From the NCBI GenBank assembly GCA_031376425.1, contig JANMDR010000256.1, positions 1 to 12,954 of the forward strand: 12,954 bases of DNA, written 5' to 3'. Source of the DNA: JANMDR01 sp031376425 (lineage in GTDB: Bacteria > Pseudomonadota > Gammaproteobacteria > Burkholderiales > Usitatibacteraceae). A program made the position numbers and the translations under genes. Positions within the stretch are counted from its first letter, which is position 1; every line of letters begins with the position of its first letter. Below are positions 1 to 8,486 of this stretch, piece after piece. The notes beneath the pieces are model-generated. The model searched no databases. It was not told the origin of the DNA and was given only the letters and a program-made list of their open reading frames with translations.

Positions 1-117
1 ATGCAAGGTGCCTTGCCGCTCTAGGATATCATCCACATAAATTGCACTACCCGCTACGTGCAAATGCGCAGATTCATGAATTTGCTGCTTATCAACCGAG
101 GGTTTATTGGCGCTCAT
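1..117 (-). CDS. xdhB: Xanthine dehydrogenase molybdopterin-binding subunit XdhB (5' end only)
   Basis: This is the first 39 codons of a gene that continues past the left edge. The visible protein starts MSANKPSVDKQQIHESAHLH and continues through AGSAIYVDDI to QGTLH. That matches the N-terminus of the large, molybdenum-cofactor subunit of bacterial xanthine dehydrogenase, where an E-S-A-x-x-H-V-x-G-x-A-x-Y-V-D-D stretch opens the first domain. In the family this subunit oxidises hypoxanthine and xanthine to urate at the molybdenum centre and passes electrons to the iron-sulfur/FAD subunit. Its ATG overlaps the TGA of xdhA by ATGA (114-117). There is no clear Shine-Dalgarno in front of it, so translation is probably coupled to xdhA. 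The catalytic residues lie outside the window and cannot be checked. Confidence 0.88.
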   Translation of the reverse strand, partial: MSANKPSVDKQQIHESAHLHVAGSAIYVDDILERQGTLH

Positions 118-1721
118 AGCTGAAAGTTTGCCACATCAAGACTCATTTCATCGTATAGGTTTTCACCTTCTAAGAAGAAACGCATGAGCAAATTTTGGGT
201 AACTTGCAAACGATATGCGGCACTGGCGCGGAGATCACTTAATGGTTGGAAATCCAATGCCAACGCGGCCTTTGCCGTCTCAAAGGTTTCGGGTTTAAAT
301 GCGTGCATCAATAACGCGAGTTCTAAGTTTGGTGCACGCTGCGGTATACCGGACATGCCCCCCATACCAACGCGGACTTGCATAATCACGCCACGCTCGA
401 TGGTCATCGCTATGGACATGCACACGGCAGAGATATCGGAATCAAAGCGTTTTGAAATCTTATATACCCGATAACGGAACACCTGCTTAGCCTCACTGGT
501 AAGCAAAGGCACCATGACGCTTTCGACAATTTCATCAGCCTCAAGATTTTTCACCTGATAGCTGCGATACAAATCCTCTAGCGGCATAATGCGACTACCC
601 CGAACACTACTCACCTTCACAGTTGCACCTAAAGCAATCAGCGCCGGCATGCTATCGCCAATCGGTGAGCCATTGGCAATATTGCCGCCAATTGTGCCCG
701 CATGGCGAATCGGTGGAGAAGCAAACCGCTCCCACATTTGCGTCATTTGCGGATAATGTGGTGCCAATGCGGCGTAAGTGGCCGCGAGTGTGGCGGCGGC
801 ACCTATTTCTAAATGACTTATATGCTCGGTAATTTGCGCGAGTCCTGCAACATTGCCAATATAAATTACATGGCCTAAATCACGAAATTGTTTATTTACC
901 CATAGCCCCACATCCGTGCCGCCTGCCAGCACAGTAACCTTGTGATGTATCGCTTTTAGATTATGCAGTTCAGCGAGGGTTTGGGGGTTGAAAAAACGGG
1001 GGCTAAAAAAAACTGCTGGTGTCTCCTGCGCTACAGCCGATGACACGACAGACTGCTTGGACGTACTAAGTATAAAATCAAACTCGGTTCTAGGATAACG
1101 CAACATACTTAAGCCAGCCGCAATAATGGGCTTATAACCAGTGCATCGACACAAATTACCAGTGAGCGCGGAGCGTACTTCCCCCTCACTTAATGCATTT
1201 GAGGTGGTTTCGTTATAAAGATGGCAGAGCGACATTACAAACCCAGGTGTACAAAAACCACACTGCGACCCGTGACAATCAACCATTGCCAACTGCGCCG
1301 GATGATTACCACCTAAGGCCTCTACCGTATATAGCGCTTTCCCATGCAAGGTGGGGACAAATTGAATACAAGCGTTGACGGTGCGCAAATTCACAGCATT
1401 TGTAGTACCGGACGCAGTTGTCTCTACATCACCAATCATCACCGTACACGCACCGCAATCACCCTCGGCGCAACCCTCTTTGGTTCCACATAGGTGTGCA
1501 TCCTCGCGGAGATATTGCAATACCGTTTGCGTTGGTGCAACTTGAGTGAGATAAATCGGCTTACGATTTAAATAGAAATGGATTTGCGATAGTGGTTCAA
1601 GATTCAGCGCCGGTACGGGTTGCTCTGAGGGCGAAACTGGCTGCGACTGCAGTGCCGTACCTGCACCGCCAAGCGTGGAGGATGCGGCTTTGCTCCTCCG
1701 TCTAGCCACACGCTTACCCAT
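114..1721 (-). CDS. xdhA: Xanthine dehydrogenase small subunit XdhA (2Fe-2S and FAD domains)
   Basis: The 535-residue protein carries electrons from the molybdenum subunit to NAD+ during purine oxidation in the cytoplasm. Numbered from the ATG at 1721, a plant-type 2Fe-2S domain starts near residue 46 (IHFYLNRKPIYL), with cluster ligands C84, C89, C92 and C118. The second 2Fe-2S domain has C154, C157, C191 and C193 (CGFC and CRC). The FAD domain follows, with AGGTDVGL at 266-273 and IGGNIANGSPIGD at 344-356. A CO-dehydrogenase-flavoprotein-type C-terminal domain begins around 415 (YKISKRFDSDISAV). All expected ligands are present, so the gene looks intact. A TTG at 1733 would add four residues, but I prefer the ATG. 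Neither start has a good ribosome site. Residues 1-45 are a basic, then Ser/Pro/Ala-rich extension not usual for the family. The gene overlaps xdhB by 4 bp in one operon. Confidence 0.93.
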   Translation of the reverse strand: MGKRVARRRSKAASSTLGGAGTALQSQPVSPSEQPVPALNLEPLSQIHFYLNRKPIYLTQVAPTQTVLQYLREDAHLCGTKEGCAEGDCGACTVMIGDVETTASGTTNAVNLRTVNACIQFVPTLHGKALYTVEALGGNHPAQLAMVDCHGSQCGFCTPGFVMSLCHLYNETTSNALSEGEVRSALTGNLCRCTGYKPIIAAGLSMLRYPRTEFDFILSTSKQSVVSSAVAQETPAVFFSPRFFNPQTLAELHNLKAIHHKVTVLAGGTDVGLWVNKQFRDLGHVIYIGNVAGLAQITEHISHLEIGAAATLAATYAALAPHYPQMTQMWERFASPPIRHAGTIGGNIANGSPIGDSMPALIALGATVKVSSVRGSRIMPLEDLYRSYQVKNLEADEIVESVMVPLLTSEAKQVFRYRVYKISKRFDSDISAVCMSIAMTIERGVIMQVRVGMGGMSGIPQRAPNLELALLMHAFKPETFETAKAALALDFQPLSDLRASAAYRLQVTQNLLMRFFLEGENLYDEMSLDVANFQL

Positions 1722-1791
1722 GCGCGAGCGCAATCAGCGGGATTAAGGCGATGGCAGTGGTGAAAGAATTCATCTGCGAATTATCCATCAT
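1714..1791 (-). CDS. Possible 25-codon leader ORF overlapping the xdhA start
   Basis: A short frame reads MMDNSQMNSF, then a hydrophobic run TTAIALIPLIALAHG, then TAA. Its last 8 bases (ATGGGTAA, 1714-1721) contain the preferred xdhA ATG, so a ribosome finishing here would be placed on xdhA, which lacks a clear Shine-Dalgarno of its own. The only ribosome-site candidate for the short ORF is a weak CGGA just before the paired ATG codons. I do not recognise the peptide. It could be a translational-coupling leader, or simply a chance frame. The geometry is real; expression is inference. Confidence 0.25.
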   Translation of the reverse strand: MMDNSQMNSFTTAIALIPLIALAHG

Positions 1792-1885
1792 TCCGAATGC
1801 AGTGGCGCGAGTTAAGGCAGTTTTTTTTCGAGTTACCTAATCATCGTAAAACATAGCCCAGCCACGCACTGCAACCAGATAGCAC

Positions 1886-1918
1886 AGAAAAATTGTGGCC
1901 AATTTTGCAATTGGCCAC
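1886..1918 (-). terminator. Intrinsic terminator after the giant exported-protein gene
   Basis: A perfect inverted repeat with 10-bp arms (GTGGCCAATT at 1895-1904, AATTGGCCAC at 1909-1918) and a 4-base loop lies about 40 bp past the TAG of the giant gene. Read on the minus strand it is followed directly by AATTTTTC, a short U tract. This is the expected layout of a Rho-independent terminator for leftward transcription. It separates the giant gene from the xdh operon. Confidence 0.85.
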
Positions 1919-1959
1919 CGGAGTCTGACTACAAGAATCTCAATATTAACAACGTTCTG

Positions 1960-4900
1960 CTATGGTGCACAAAGGGACGAGATTATGCGTGATCCTGCCA
2001 CACTGAACAGTCTGCAGCCCGTTCCACCTAAGCTCACTGATGTGGTTGCTGGTGTAGCATTTGTGCGAACCTGTAACTCGCCGCCTCGACTACCAAGCCC
2101 TAAAGGTGAAAACAGAACAGCAACCGTACAATTTGCACCCACTGCCAAGCTGGCGGGGCAGTTATTGTTTTGCGAAAAGTCCCCTGTTGCGATTATGTTG
2201 GCAATGAGTAAAGGCGCTGTACCAGTATTGCTAAACACCACAGATTGCGATGGTGTGGCACCGCCAAATACCGTATTTCCAAAACCAAGCACGGTCACTG
2301 AAGCGCGAACCAGCGGCGCTGGCGCGGGAATAACTGTACCTGTTAATCGCACGGAATTTAAGGCATCGGTGCCGCCACTATTGCTCACTATATTTAAGGT
2401 GGCCGCTTTAGCGCCCAGCGTTGTTGAGCTAAATACGACATCAACTGTACAACTCGCACCAACTGCAATTACAGAGTTAGTCAAGGAACAACTACCATTA
2501 GCGCCTACTTGTAGCGCAAAATCAGCACTATTCGCATTGATAGAACCTAAATTTAATGGTGCATCACCACGGTTAGAAATCCGCACCTGTTGTGCAGCAC
2601 TTGTAGTACTCACAATCACTTCACCAAAATTGAGCGACTCAACAGAAACAGCGATCTGCGGCTTTGGCAGTGCAGCGCCACTACCGAAAAGGGAGACAGT
2701 AAGTGCGCCACCTGCCACATTTGAAGAAATCGCCAGCTCACCAGAAACATCACCTACTTGATTGGGAGCGAACACCACGCTAATCCAGCACCCTCTATCG
2801 CTTGGGGCTAAGGTGCTACCGCAAAGTGGCAAATCCGCAGGAACGTCGCGGGATCGAATACCGCTCAGCGCAAAACCATTACCCGTTATCGATAAGCCGT
2901 CAAATCGCAGATTAGCAAAACCAGTATTGGTGATAACCACTGACTGCGGTTCACTCACGCTACCCACTATTAAGGTCGCAAAGTTCAAGCGCCGCGTCGA
3001 AGCCTCAATAGTTGGCACTGGCACTGGTGACGCCGTGCCTTTAAGCGTGATCTGATTTGATGCGATGCCATTTGTGGTTGTCACCGGAGCATTACTGCTT
3101 ACGGTTATCAATCCCGTTTGCGAAGCCAATGTTTGCGGCTTAAAGGTAACAACAATAGCGCACTCAAACGTTGGCAAAAGCACATCTGCGGGGCTTAGCG
3201 GGCAGTTACTGCTAAAGCTGAAATCACCGGTATTAGTAATACTCGTTATCTTGGCGGCAGCCGCACCAGTACTACGTACCACCACTGTTTTTGGCGTCGC
3301 GGTAGAGGTGCCGATGGTCTGGGTACCAAAGTCTAATAACGCCGGGGTAAAGCTTAAGCCGGCGATCGGTTCAGGGATTCCCAAGCCTTTAAGCGCTACT
3401 GTTAGTGGCGAAGGCGTATTGGGGGCATTATGGGTGATGGTGACTGAGCCGGTGAAATTACCCTCTGCTGTGGGCTTGAATGCAACACCAATTTCGCAGC
3501 TACGCCCAGCGCTAATTTGCTGCGTGGAGCCAGGGCAATTGTGATTGACGACAAACGCGCTACCGCTTGATGCGATAGTCACTGTCATCGGTGCCGTACC
3601 CGTGTTGCGTACCGTGATTGCTTTTACGAGGCTTTGCGTGTTGATAACCTGTCCCAGAAAATCCAGCGCCGTAACATCAATTTCCAGCTTCGCGACTGGC
3701 GCGGCAATACTTGATGCGCTATACATCACTGTTTGAGTGGGCGCATTTGAAGTAATGGTGATGGCACCAGAGACATTTTCAACAACTGTTGGCGTATAAG
3801 TAAAAAACGCAACACAAGATGCACCTGGAGCGATTGCAGCGGATGTACAGGTATCACCCACGGTGGCTGAGGCGCGAGCGATACCGCTGTTAACCGGTGC
3901 TGTAAAGACGACATTTAGCAAATCTCCAGTACCGGTATTGCTCAGCCGAATCGATTGTGATGCAGATGTTTGATTGACGACTTGGTTCGTAAAGCTAAGC
4001 GTCGTTGGCGTTACAGTGAGCGTCGGCGAAAATGGCGAGACGCCTGTTCCGTTTGCAAACAAACTAAATAATAATCCCCCAGGAATTGCATTGCTGGTGA
4101 CATTACTAGAAAGCGCCACGTTTTGGATACCACCGGTTGTGGGCTTGAATGTCACCGTCACCACGCAGCTTGCATTCGGCGCTAATGGGCTATTGGCTGC
4201 GCAGGTGTCCGCAACGACATAAGCTACCGGCGTAGTAAAAGCGGTGAAGGACATCGGTGCCGCCGTATTGTTAACAAGCGTTCTACTTTGCGGTGCGCTA
4301 CTGACCCCGGTATTTATAGAACCGAAGCTGTAGCGCTGATTGGGGTTAATTAAAATTGCGGCAGGGGCACTTGCCGAGAGTGTCGCAACGCTCGGATTAG
4401 TTACGCTTACTGGTGTATTAATCGCATCGCTAACAACTTCGAGTTGTCCCGTAACGCTTCCCGCGAGGGATGGTTTATATGCCACTACAATGGTGCACAC
4501 TGCGCCTGCACCTACGGTACCCGTTTGCGGGCAACTACCACCTCCTGAGCCACTGACTAAGCTCAAGCCTGCACCAGTCACACTCAATCTCGATATAGTC
4601 AGAGGGCGGTTAGCATTGGTCAGGGTAAATGTTGCAGTACTTGTTGCACCAATAAGCGTACTTGCAAAGGTAGTTGCGGTTGGCGATAGGCCGTAGCTGA
4701 TGGGCAGAGGTGTCCCACCGGTACAGGTAAGCGGATACTGCAAAGTTGCAGGTAAATTAGTAGCCGAATGAACTACTTGTAATGTGGCATTTAGTACTGC
4801 CGCAGCACTTGGGGTACAAGTAATTAAAATTGAACATGAGGATGCCGCGCCTAAGCTGGTACCACAACCGGTAAAATTATATTGTGCGGCATTGGTACCA

Positions 4901-7900
4901 ACCACACTAATACTTAAGCTGGACGGCAGATTTCCGTCGTTGCTAATTTTTACTGTAAGTGGTGACGATGCTGTTGCTAACGCGACGGTACCAAAAGCGA
5001 CTACGCCCCCATTTGCCGGAATAGTAGTAATAAGCGCACCAGATGCCACACTAACAGCAGCCGCAGTCGGTGATATTAGCCCACCTACTGTGGACGATGC
5101 TGCAGATAAACTTACCGCGAATACCCCTGCAGTTGTGGCAACTACATTGGCTTCGATTGTGCAATTAGCACTAACTGCAATAGTGCCATTTGAAAAAGTA
5201 AGAGTATTTCCTGATGTACTTAGTGACCCACCGCAAGAAGATGTTGCTGGTGTAGTTGTAAATTCAAGTCCAATAGGCAAACTGTAGCTGAAGCCAACGG
5301 CCGCTGCCGTATTCGACGCGGTATTGCTAATATTGACGGTCAACTGAATAGATTGCCCCACAATCGCATTCGCGGGTAAGAACGTCATGGCTGCCGACAA
5401 GGTATTTGGTAGAGTGCCAAACCCAGTCAAGCTCTTAATTACACTGGCTCCTGCATTATTGGCGATGAGCAATTGACCATTCGTTGCGCCGCTAACTGTG
5501 GGGTTAAACGCGACCGCAATACTGCAGTTGGCAGAAGTGGCAAGATTGAATGGCGGCGTTGCACAGGTTGCACCAGGGGCAGCAACCAAGCTAAAGCCAC
5601 TGGTAACCGAGATGGCGGAAACATTTAGCGGCGCGGTACCGGTGTTGTCAATTTGTACCAGTTGGCTCGCGCTCGTGGCACCCACTGTAGTACTTGGAAA
5701 ACTGAGTGAACCCGTTGGCGTGACGGCAATACCCGGCTGAATACCGGTGCCATCAAGAGTGATACTAATACCCGAAAAACCCACAGAACTGATATTGAGA
5801 TAACCTAAAAACGGCGTTACCGAAGTCGGCGTAAAATTTACAACGACGGTACAAGACTGACCTGGTAGAAGTGTCGGTGATGTTTGGCAAGTGCCCGACG
5901 CAGGCGGAATAACAAAGGCGGTACTATTACTGATGGTAAGCCCTGCTACGCTACCATCAATCTGCGTCGGTGTACTTCCTGAATTCAGGACAGTAAATGT
6001 CTGAGACGTCTGCTGCCCAACCAAAGTGTTCGGATAAACATAGGTACTGGGTGGGGTAACGGTATAGGAAGGCAAACTTGACCCTGCAGACAGTTGCGAT
6101 GTTCCTTTAACTGCATTGCTACCACCGGTGGATACTGCATAGGCCGTAAGCGTTGCGTTTGCTGCCAGTGCCGGTGTAAACGTTGCACTAAACGGACCAA
6201 AACCGGAGGCATCAATGGTTACTGGCACGCACACCCGCACCTTGCGACACTGTTGTTGGCCAGGGTTGTTTTCGCAAACGCAAATATCATGTGTATCACC
6301 TGTAGTACCAGCGAGCTTGCCATCGGCTTGAGAGCCATCAAGGTAAATATAAGTAAAAATTGGCGTACTGATAGCCGCAGCACGGGCTATCGCGGTACCC
6401 GTACCAACTATCCTATTTTGCGGCGCGGCGTTGAGCCTCGTTGCATTGGAATTAGCACTCAAAAATACGCCCTGCCCTGAAGACGCGATGAAGTTTTGCG
6501 TAATGGCGTTAGAATTTAAATCGTTTACGCTGATACCGATACCCGACGATGATGCAGGGCTGCCAGCAGGCCCAGCACCAATTACGTTTCCTTCAATCGT
6601 CAATTGATTGGCATTAATGATTGAGCGGTTGATGAGTATTTGTGCGCCGATATTAGCGAAAATTACATTTCGATTTTGAGCGAGTGTTGACGAGTTTACT
6701 GCCCAAGCGCCACCGATATTAATTGACCCACCATCAATGATCTCAATGCCATTCGTTCCGCCAGAAATTAGATTGTCATGCACTGCGGCCGAGATCGAGG
6801 TATTTCCGGCGGTTCCAATCTTAATGCCTGTTGGAAAGCCGGAAATATTCAACCCGGCGATACGTACGCCAGCGCTACCGGTAATAGCAAACCCTGCACT
6901 CGCTGAGCCAGCGTTATTGAGTTGAACCGTAAAGCCAGCGTTAGAATCATCATCATTGGTGGATGTATTTTGATTAAAATTATTATCAGTTACATGGTGT
7001 TGATGCGCATTAATACCGGTTTCACAGGCACCAAGTGCGGGCAGATCCGAAAGCACAGCAATGGTGCCGCTGACACTAAAGCGTATGCGATACGGGGTGT
7101 TTGCGCATCCTGGTGCTTGCGTGTTGAGCGAGGTAAGACCTTCGCGCAAGGTGCCCGATCCGGGGGTTGAAGTGTCCCCTAAGCTGGTGACCACAAACCG
7201 CGACCCTTCACGCGTCGCGACAATACTGGTGCCAGTTGGTATTGTGGTTCTAATCGCGATTGGCGTTAATGCGGGCGCGGACGTAAACACGTTCTGCAAA
7301 TATATGGGAGCGCCAATCGTTGCGGTTCCTGTAGTTGTGGACGCTATCGTTTTGCCACCACTGCTATTTAAAATATCTGTTCCTGAACCTTGGCGATAAT
7401 AAATATCGGCGTTGGCGATCGCAATACCTTCCGTTGCCGCGATTTGATCTGAGCCACTACTATCGATATCAACAAGGTATTTACCCGCACCAATTTGATT
7501 GTACGTACCAATAATATTTATCGTGCCGAGCCCACCCACTGCCAGCGCTGGGCTAAATATGGCGCCTGAATTTATTACCTTTTTTCCTGTACCAACTTGA
7601 ATAGTAAGTGTTCCATTTACTTTGCCATCGGCAAGAGTGATATCGCCGTTGCTTGCGGCGAGTTTTCCCATCCCTGTTAGTAAGCTGTTAGCACCAGCCA
7701 TCGTAAACTGTGTTCCATTCGGTATGGTTAAAACAGATACCGCATTGGGAAATACTACCTCCCCGCCATTGTCAAAATCTACCGTTACCGACAATGCGCC
7801 CTGAATATCAAGTGCGTTATTCGCGCTTGAATTATTTTTAAATATTTTTGGACCAGCAGTTACGGCACTCGCAATCAATTGGACGCCAGGATTGATCCTT

Positions 7901-8427
7901 AATTTTGCGTTATTTTCATTTTGGAAATTTGCAGTACCATCAAAGGTGACAGTTACGTTGTTGTTAATAAGGCTCGTCGTGGCGGAAGTATTAAAATTAC
8001 GTAAGGTCGAATTATTAATTTCAATGTTATGCCCAATTTGCAACACACCGCTAGGCCCAGTCGCTACCGAAATACCATTGAGTTGAATTGATGAACTAGA
8101 ACCTTGAAAAGTAATCCCGCCGGTTGCGATCAAGGTTGTTGCCGATACATTGCCCGCCAGGACAACACCGTCGTTGACTACCAAGGATGCAGCAGTAACT
8201 GTTCCTGCTGGAAAGTTGACTGTGGTATTAGGCAAAATGACCACATTTTCGCTCGCGTTAGGACCGCCCGTACAAGTACCGGTCCAATTGCCGGGAACCG
8301 TCCAAGAAACAGTCACTCCATTGCTTGTGCATACTGCCTGAGCCAGTGGCGCAAATAACAATATACCCATACTGAAAACGAGCGCAAGGCTCTGTTTAAA
8401 AAAAGCGTAATTAGCTATTATCTTCAT
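1960..8427 (-). CDS. Giant exported beta-helix / choice-of-anchor-D (ASH) repeat protein
   Basis: The 2155-residue protein begins with a Sec signal peptide (MKIIANYAFF, hydrophobic LALVFSMGILLF, cleavage after LAQA at residue 31). Residues about 40-400 are short Asn/Gly/Thr-rich beta-helix-like repeats. Residues 411-431 (FVVTSLGDTSTPGSGTLREG) match the VTS-D-PGSLREA pattern that often precedes right-handed parallel beta-helices, and such repeats continue to about 690. A cysteine cluster occupies 716-733. From 787 to 2137 there are twelve tandem modules of about 110 residues. Eleven are ASH / choice-of-anchor-D type (pattern LxFG, NTGTAPL, then C...L..G.sC.v.v.F.P, ending L.GtG), and the third (1009-1130) is a different Ig-like module. 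No anchor, barrel or sorting motif is visible at the C-terminus. AAGGGG and AGAAGAAA precede the ATG. Export is well supported. A role as surface or extracellular adhesin or matrix protein is inference. Confidence 0.9.
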   Translation of the reverse strand: MKIIANYAFFKQSLALVFSMGILLFAPLAQAVCTSNGVTVSWTVPGNWTGTCTGGPNASENVVILPNTTVNFPAGTVTAASLVVNDGVVLAGNVSATTLIATGGITFQGSSSSIQLNGISVATGPSGVLQIGHNIEINNSTLRNFNTSATTSLINNNVTVTFDGTANFQNENNAKLRINPGVQLIASAVTAGPKIFKNNSSANNALDIQGALSVTVDFDNGGEVVFPNAVSVLTIPNGTQFTMAGANSLLTGMGKLAASNGDITLADGKVNGTLTIQVGTGKKVINSGAIFSPALAVGGLGTINIIGTYNQIGAGKYLVDIDSSGSDQIAATEGIAIANADIYYRQGSGTDILNSSGGKTIASTTTGTATIGAPIYLQNVFTSAPALTPIAIRTTIPTGTSIVATREGSRFVVTSLGDTSTPGSGTLREGLTSLNTQAPGCANTPYRIRFSVSGTIAVLSDLPALGACETGINAHQHHVTDNNFNQNTSTNDDDSNAGFTVQLNNAGSASAGFAITGSAGVRIAGLNISGFPTGIKIGTAGNTSISAAVHDNLISGGTNGIEIIDGGSINIGGAWAVNSSTLAQNRNVIFANIGAQILINRSIINANQLTIEGNVIGAGPAGSPASSSGIGISVNDLNSNAITQNFIASSGQGVFLSANSNATRLNAAPQNRIVGTGTAIARAAAISTPIFTYIYLDGSQADGKLAGTTGDTHDICVCENNPGQQQCRKVRVCVPVTIDASGFGPFSATFTPALAANATLTAYAVSTGGSNAVKGTSQLSAGSSLPSYTVTPPSTYVYPNTLVGQQTSQTFTVLNSGSTPTQIDGSVAGLTISNSTAFVIPPASGTCQTSPTLLPGQSCTVVVNFTPTSVTPFLGYLNISSVGFSGISITLDGTGIQPGIAVTPTGSLSFPSTTVGATSASQLVQIDNTGTAPLNVSAISVTSGFSLVAAPGATCATPPFNLATSANCSIAVAFNPTVSGATNGQLLIANNAGASVIKSLTGFGTLPNTLSAAMTFLPANAIVGQSIQLTVNISNTASNTAAAVGFSYSLPIGLEFTTTPATSSCGGSLSTSGNTLTFSNGTIAVSANCTIEANVVATTAGVFAVSLSAASSTVGGLISPTAAAVSVASGALITTIPANGGVVAFGTVALATASSPLTVKISNDGNLPSSLSISVVGTNAAQYNFTGCGTSLGAASSCSILITCTPSAAAVLNATLQVVHSATNLPATLQYPLTCTGGTPLPISYGLSPTATTFASTLIGATSTATFTLTNANRPLTISRLSVTGAGLSLVSGSGGGSCPQTGTVGAGAVCTIVVAYKPSLAGSVTGQLEVVSDAINTPVSVTNPSVATLSASAPAAILINPNQRYSFGSINTGVSSAPQSRTLVNNTAAPMSFTAFTTPVAYVVADTCAANSPLAPNASCVVTVTFKPTTGGIQNVALSSNVTSNAIPGGLLFSLFANGTGVSPFSPTLTVTPTTLSFTNQVVNQTSASQSIRLSNTGTGDLLNVVFTAPVNSGIARASATVGDTCTSAAIAPGASCVAFFTYTPTVVENVSGAITITSNAPTQTVMYSASSIAAPVAKLEIDVTALDFLGQVINTQSLVKAITVRNTGTAPMTVTIASSGSAFVVNHNCPGSTQQISAGRSCEIGVAFKPTAEGNFTGSVTITHNAPNTPSPLTVALKGLGIPEPIAGLSFTPALLDFGTQTIGTSTATPKTVVVRSTGAAAAKITSITNTGDFSFSSNCPLSPADVLLPTFECAIVVTFKPQTLASQTGLITVSSNAPVTTTNGIASNQITLKGTASPVPVPTIEASTRRLNFATLIVGSVSEPQSVVITNTGFANLRFDGLSITGNGFALSGIRSRDVPADLPLCGSTLAPSDRGCWISVVFAPNQVGDVSGELAISSNVAGGALTVSLFGSGAALPKPQIAVSVESLNFGEVIVSTTSAAQQVRISNRGDAPLNLGSINANSADFALQVGANGSCSLTNSVIAVGASCTVDVVFSSTTLGAKAATLNIVSNSGGTDALNSVRLTGTVIPAPAPLVRASVTVLGFGNTVFGGATPSQSVVFSNTGTAPLLIANIIATGDFSQNNNCPASLAVGANCTVAVLFSPLGLGSRGGELQVRTNATPATTSVSLGGTGCRLFSVAGSRIISSLCAP
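2017..6069 (-). repeat. Array of twelve Ig-like modules encoded within the giant gene
   Basis: Module starts, in protein residues, are about 787, 900, 1009, 1131, 1243, 1358, 1467, 1580, 1688, 1806, 1924 and 2039, a spacing of 108 to 122. The modules share a start like I.V.P..L.FG...VG..S..Q, a central N(T/D)GTAPL, and a cysteine pair around a hydrophobic-Gly-Ser turn (for example NCPASLAVGANC in the last). The cysteine pair is present in all twelve. Module 3 differs: it lacks the NTGTAPL core and instead has a long GQSIQLTVNISNTASN stretch, closer to DUF11-like Ig modules. The copies are diverged at DNA level, so the array looks old rather than freshly amplified. Confidence 0.85.
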
Positions 8428-8486
8428 TTTCTTCTACCCCTTTACAGCGTAAATCACGACTGTATTGATCTTCTAAATTTTTTTGG

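Noticed and set aside
1722..1733. TTG start for xdhA at 1733
   Set aside because: It adds only four residues, lacks a ribosome site, and an ATG follows immediately.
1800..1890. Possible promoter for xdhA between the terminator and the gene
   Set aside because: TTGCAG and TATGTT or TACGAT boxes occur, but no pair has acceptable spacing. A promoter is expected here, yet none could be supported.
1895..2761. Long plus-strand open frame (288 codons) opposite the giant gene
   Set aside because: It lies antisense to the clear repeat-coding frame, overlaps the terminator, and its low-complexity sequence is what the complement of Ala/Thr/Ser-rich codons gives. No ribosome site or family resemblance was seen.
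4784..5287. Plus-strand frame of 167 codons, and several similar ones between 2762 and 7399
   Set aside because: All are shadows of the giant gene's modular sequence. They break at irregular places and show no domain.
1960..8427. Possibility that the repeat-rich region is a CRISPR or DNA tandem repeat
   Set aside because: The repeats are only at protein level, diverged in DNA, about 330 bp apart, with no short identical direct repeats and regular spacers.
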